A DNA stretch of 7,591 bases from contig JAIRTK010000279.1 of NCBI GenBank assembly GCA_031254955.1, positions 1 through 7,591 on the forward strand, written 5' to 3'. This DNA is from Opitutaceae bacterium (GTDB lineage: Bacteria > Verrucomicrobiota > Verrucomicrobiia > Opitutales > Opitutaceae). The translations under genes and the position numbers were made by a program. Shown here one piece after another: positions 6,069 to 7,591 of the stretch (positions are counted from its first letter, which is position 1; each line of letters opens with the position of its first letter). The notes below the pieces were generated by a model. That model was not told where the DNA came from and ran no database searches. It saw only the letters and a program-made list of their open reading frames with translations.

Positions 6069-6362
6069 GCCCCGCGCCTCCCGCGCCCTCCTCACGCCCC
6101 CGCGCCCTCCGCGCCCCTCCGCCCCTCCGCGCCCCGCGCCCTCCGCGCCCCCGCCCCTCGTGCGCGCCCTCGCACCCTCGCGCCCCCGCGCCTCAGCGTC
6201 CCCTCCGCGCCCCCGCATCCGCACCGTAATCCCAACTTTCCGCACCTAAGTGCAAGCATTCCCCCGCCTGTTTTGCTAAAGTTATCGCCATCGTTTTCGT
6301 CCTCGTTTTCCTTCCATCCTCCCCCCTGAATCAAAAACCATCTTCCTCATCCAAATCCACCC
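6069..6362. other. C-rich low-complexity tract and leader of the corrinoid protein gene
   Basis: From 6069 to about 6230 the plus strand is made of variations on CGCGCCCTC and CCCCTCCGC, imperfect repeats without a fixed period. From 6250 to 6362 it is pyrimidine-rich and more AT-rich and must contain the start signals of the downstream gene. I see no clear -35/-10 pair and no Shine-Dalgarno site. The reading frames across the region are low-complexity Pro/Ser/Ala-rich and not credible proteins. Confidence 0.55.
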
Positions 6363-6998
6363 ATGCACCCCATCCTCGAACAACTCGCGAATTCCGTCAT
6401 CATCGGCCGCAGCAAAAACGCCAAGGCCTTCACCCAGCAGGCGCTCGACGCCGGCCTCCCGCTCCAGCAAATCGTGGACGACGCCCTCGTGCGCGCCATG
6501 GGCATCGTCGGCGAAAAATTCAAACGCAACGAAATCTTCGTCCCCGAAATGCTCGTCGCCGCCCGCGCCATGAAGGAGTCCATGATCCTGCTCGAACCGC
6601 TCCTCGCCAAGGCCGGCATCGTCCCGAAATACACCGCCGTCATCGGCACCGTGCAGGGCGACCTCCACGACATCGGCAAAAACCTCGTCAGCATGATGTT
6701 CAAGGGCGCCGGCTTCAAGGTCGTCGATCTCGGCACCGACGTTCCCGCCGACAGGTTCGTCTCCGCCGCCAAGGAGAACGAAGCCTGCCTGATCGGCCTC
6801 TCCGCCCTCCTCACCACCACCATGCCCGCCATGCGCGAATGCATCGACGCCCTCAAGACCGCCGGCTGCTCCGGCAAGGTCATGATCGGCGGCGCCCCCG
6901 TCACCCAGGCCTTCGCCGACGAAATAGGCGCCTCCGCCTACTCCCCCGACGCCGCCACCGCCGTCGAAATCGGCAAGAAACTCATCGGCGCCGCGTAG
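6363..6998 (+). CDS. Corrinoid (B12)-binding methyltransferase protein
   Basis: The 211-residue protein has the two-domain layout of corrinoid proteins serving B12-dependent methyltransferases (MtaC/MtbC/MttC type, also the B12 module of MetH). The N-terminal helical cap (about 1-85) contains FVPEMLVAARAM (59-70). The Rossmann-like B12 domain (about 90-211) has the base-off/His-on signature GDLHDIGKN (99-107), with His102 expected to be the lower cobalt ligand and Asp100 its partner. SAL (147-149) and GG (176-177) contact the nucleotide tail in the family. It should carry a methyl group on cobalt between a substrate-specific methyltransferase and an acceptor such as tetrahydrofolate or a thiol. 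No partner methyltransferase, activator or B12 transporter is encoded in the window, so the substrate is open. Length is typical. The ATG at 6363 follows a pyrimidine-rich leader without a ribosome-binding site. A strong hairpin follows the stop codon. Confidence 0.93.
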   Translation: MHPILEQLANSVIIGRSKNAKAFTQQALDAGLPLQQIVDDALVRAMGIVGEKFKRNEIFVPEMLVAARAMKESMILLEPLLAKAGIVPKYTAVIGTVQGDLHDIGKNLVSMMFKGAGFKVVDLGTDVPADRFVSAAKENEACLIGLSALLTTTMPAMRECIDALKTAGCSGKVMIGGAPVTQAFADEIGASAYSPDAATAVEIGKKLIGAA

Positions 6999-7011
6999 GG
7001 GGGAGCCGCGT

Positions 7012-7056
7012 TTGGGGGGAGGAAACCTTTCTGAAGAAAGGTTCTCCTCCCCCCAA
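7012..7056. terminator. Strong hairpin H1 after the corrinoid protein gene
   Basis: The arms 7012-7031 and 7036-7056 pair over 20 bp (TTGGGGGGAGGA with TCCTCCCCCCAA, then AACCTTTC with GAAAGGTT), with a TGAA loop and one bulged C at 7044. It starts 13 bp beyond the stop codon at 6998. It lacks a T-run after the stem, so it may act as an RNA-end stabiliser or Rho-linked terminator rather than a classical intrinsic one. It is also one end of the composite palindrome described separately. Confidence 0.7.
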
Positions 7057-7188
7057 GCCCCCCTCCTTCCAAAGACTTTTGTCCCCGCTATCGCGTGCAA
7101 CATACGCGGCACCAGTGCGGTGTCGCGATACTGCAGCCTATGCTGCACGCGATAGCGGGGACAAAAATTTTTGGAAAAAGGGGGGGGC

Positions 7189-7229
7189 GGGGGGAAAAAA
7201 ACCTTTTTTCAAAAAGGTTTTTTCCCCCC
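7189..7229. terminator. Bidirectional terminator-like hairpin H2
   Basis: The inner stem AACCTTTTT/AAAAAGGTT (7200-7208, 7211-7219) is flanked by A- and T-runs and then by G6 and C6. Read on either strand, an inner hairpin is followed by six or seven T, fitting a bidirectional intrinsic terminator between convergent genes. On the minus strand it begins 16 bp beyond the stop codon at 7246. Confidence 0.65.
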
Positions 7230-7245
7230 GGACGCAGCGCCCCCC

Positions 7246-7591
7246 CTACCCGTTGCGCAGCCAGACGTCGGCCATGAGGCCGGTGGAGCCGTTGGTGCGG
7301 GTGAAGGAGGAGCGTTCGCCGATGACGTTGCCGTGGGCGTCGAGTTCCTGTTTTTTGGCGTAGTTGAGGTTGAGGGAGGCGATGCCGGCCTGGGCGAGAG
7401 TCATGGATTCGTCGGCCTGGTTGACGCCGTCGCCGTTGAGATCGCGCCAGACTCGGAGTTGGTGGTAGATGGCGTCCCTTTCGTCGATGACGCCGTCGCC
7501 GTTGTCGTCGTATTGGGCGAGTTTTTCGAAGCCGTTGGCGTAGCCGCCGTAGTCGCCGAAGAGTTCGCTCACGTCGTCGGCGATACCATTG
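7246..7591 (-). CDS. C-terminus of a large protein with EF-hand-like calcium loops (partial)
   Basis: The frame is open to the window edge at 7591, so the N-terminal part is missing. A GTG at 7572 is internal rather than a start, because upstream codons (reading NGIADDVSELFGD) continue the family pattern. Two EF-hand-like calcium loops are visible. DDNGDGVIDERD has Asp/Asn at loop positions 1, 3, 5 and 9 and Gly at 6. DLNGDGVNQADE ends in the canonical Glu at position 12. Between them lies the Leu-Arg-Val-Trp-Arg segment typical of such modules. From memory, GFEKLAxxDxNGDGxID followed by LRVWRDxNxDG is a common module near the C-terminus of large secreted, RTX-like or adhesin-like proteins, so a surface or secreted location is inferred. 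Actual function is unknown. The gene ends with TAG at 7248-7246, convergent with the corrinoid protein gene. Confidence 0.8.
   Translation of the reverse strand, partial: NGIADDVSELFGDYGGYANGFEKLAQYDDNGDGVIDERDAIYHQLRVWRDLNGDGVNQADESMTLAQAGIASLNLNYAKKQELDAHGNVIGERSSFTRTNGSTGLMADVWLRNG

Larger units (their letters stand above)
7012..7229. repeat. Composite palindromic element (three nested hairpins)
   Basis: The element is symmetrical. Two end hairpins, H1 (core 7014-7054) and H2 (7189-7229), are each exactly 41 bp and share the plan G6, A-rich, AACCTTT, loop, AAAGGTT, C6. Between them a large inverted repeat has 23 perfectly paired bases per arm (7077-7099 and 7144-7166), and an imperfect extension to about 7057 and 7188 that ends in runs of C and G. 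The centre holds smaller stems (7105-7113 with 7119-7127; TGCAGC 7132-7137 with GCTGCA 7142-7147). No transposase or credible protein is encoded. It resembles a non-autonomous MITE- or REP/BIME-like element. Confidence 0.8.

Noticed and set aside
5761..6329. Long plus-strand frames and a minus-strand frame through the tandem repeat and C-rich tract
   Set aside because: All three plus-strand frames are open because the repeat lacks stop triplets. The products are low-complexity and the frames show no preferred codon pattern.
6282..7148. A 288-residue minus-strand frame opposite the corrinoid protein gene
   Set aside because: It is antisense to a well-supported gene and begins inside the palindromic element, whose symmetry gives similar spurious peptides on both strands.

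Overview
The window is GC-rich bacterial DNA with six protein-coding genes on both strands, separated by unusually repeat-rich intergenic regions. The best guess is a member of the Verrucomicrobiota, probably the Opitutaceae. This rests on the style of the TorF-type porin, the GC-rich code, the plus-strand genes lacking Shine-Dalgarno sites, and intergenic palindromes of a kind I associate with that group. It is an inference from memory, not a database match.

Layout: (1) 25-1047, minus: a HAD-superfamily phosphatase-like protein. (2) 1205-2326, plus, divergent from it: prfA, peptide chain release factor 1. (3) 2327-3033: no gene. It holds a head-to-tail array of palindromic repeat modules (two ~130-bp copies 94% identical, a related hairpin between them, and a different palindrome after them), then a plus-strand terminator and a minus-strand terminator. 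(4) 3034-3768, minus: a TorF-family outer-membrane porin with signal peptide, a possible promoter and a leader hairpin. (5) 3860-4338: non-coding, with GC-rich hairpins and a 30-bp tandem repeat with an inverted copy. (6) 4339-5748, plus: a CCA-adding/poly(A) polymerase-type tRNA nucleotidyltransferase with HD domain. (7) 5749-6362: non-coding and strongly pyrimidine-biased, including eight copies of a 23-bp tandem repeat. (8) 6363-6998, plus: a stand-alone corrinoid (B12)-binding protein of the methyltransferase type. (9) 7012-7229: a composite palindrome of three hairpins between convergent genes. (10) 7246-7591, minus, cut by the window edge: the C-terminus of a large protein with two EF-hand-like calcium loops.

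The genes do not form one pathway. Release factor 1 and the tRNA nucleotidyltransferase are translation housekeeping genes. The porin and the calcium-loop protein belong to the envelope or surface. The corrinoid protein implies B12-dependent methyl transfer, but its partner enzymes are not in the window. No defence system, CRISPR array, transposase, rRNA or tRNA was found. The most unusual content is the set of repeats: four of the five intergenic gaps carry structured repeat or hairpin DNA, and most of these belong to different families.
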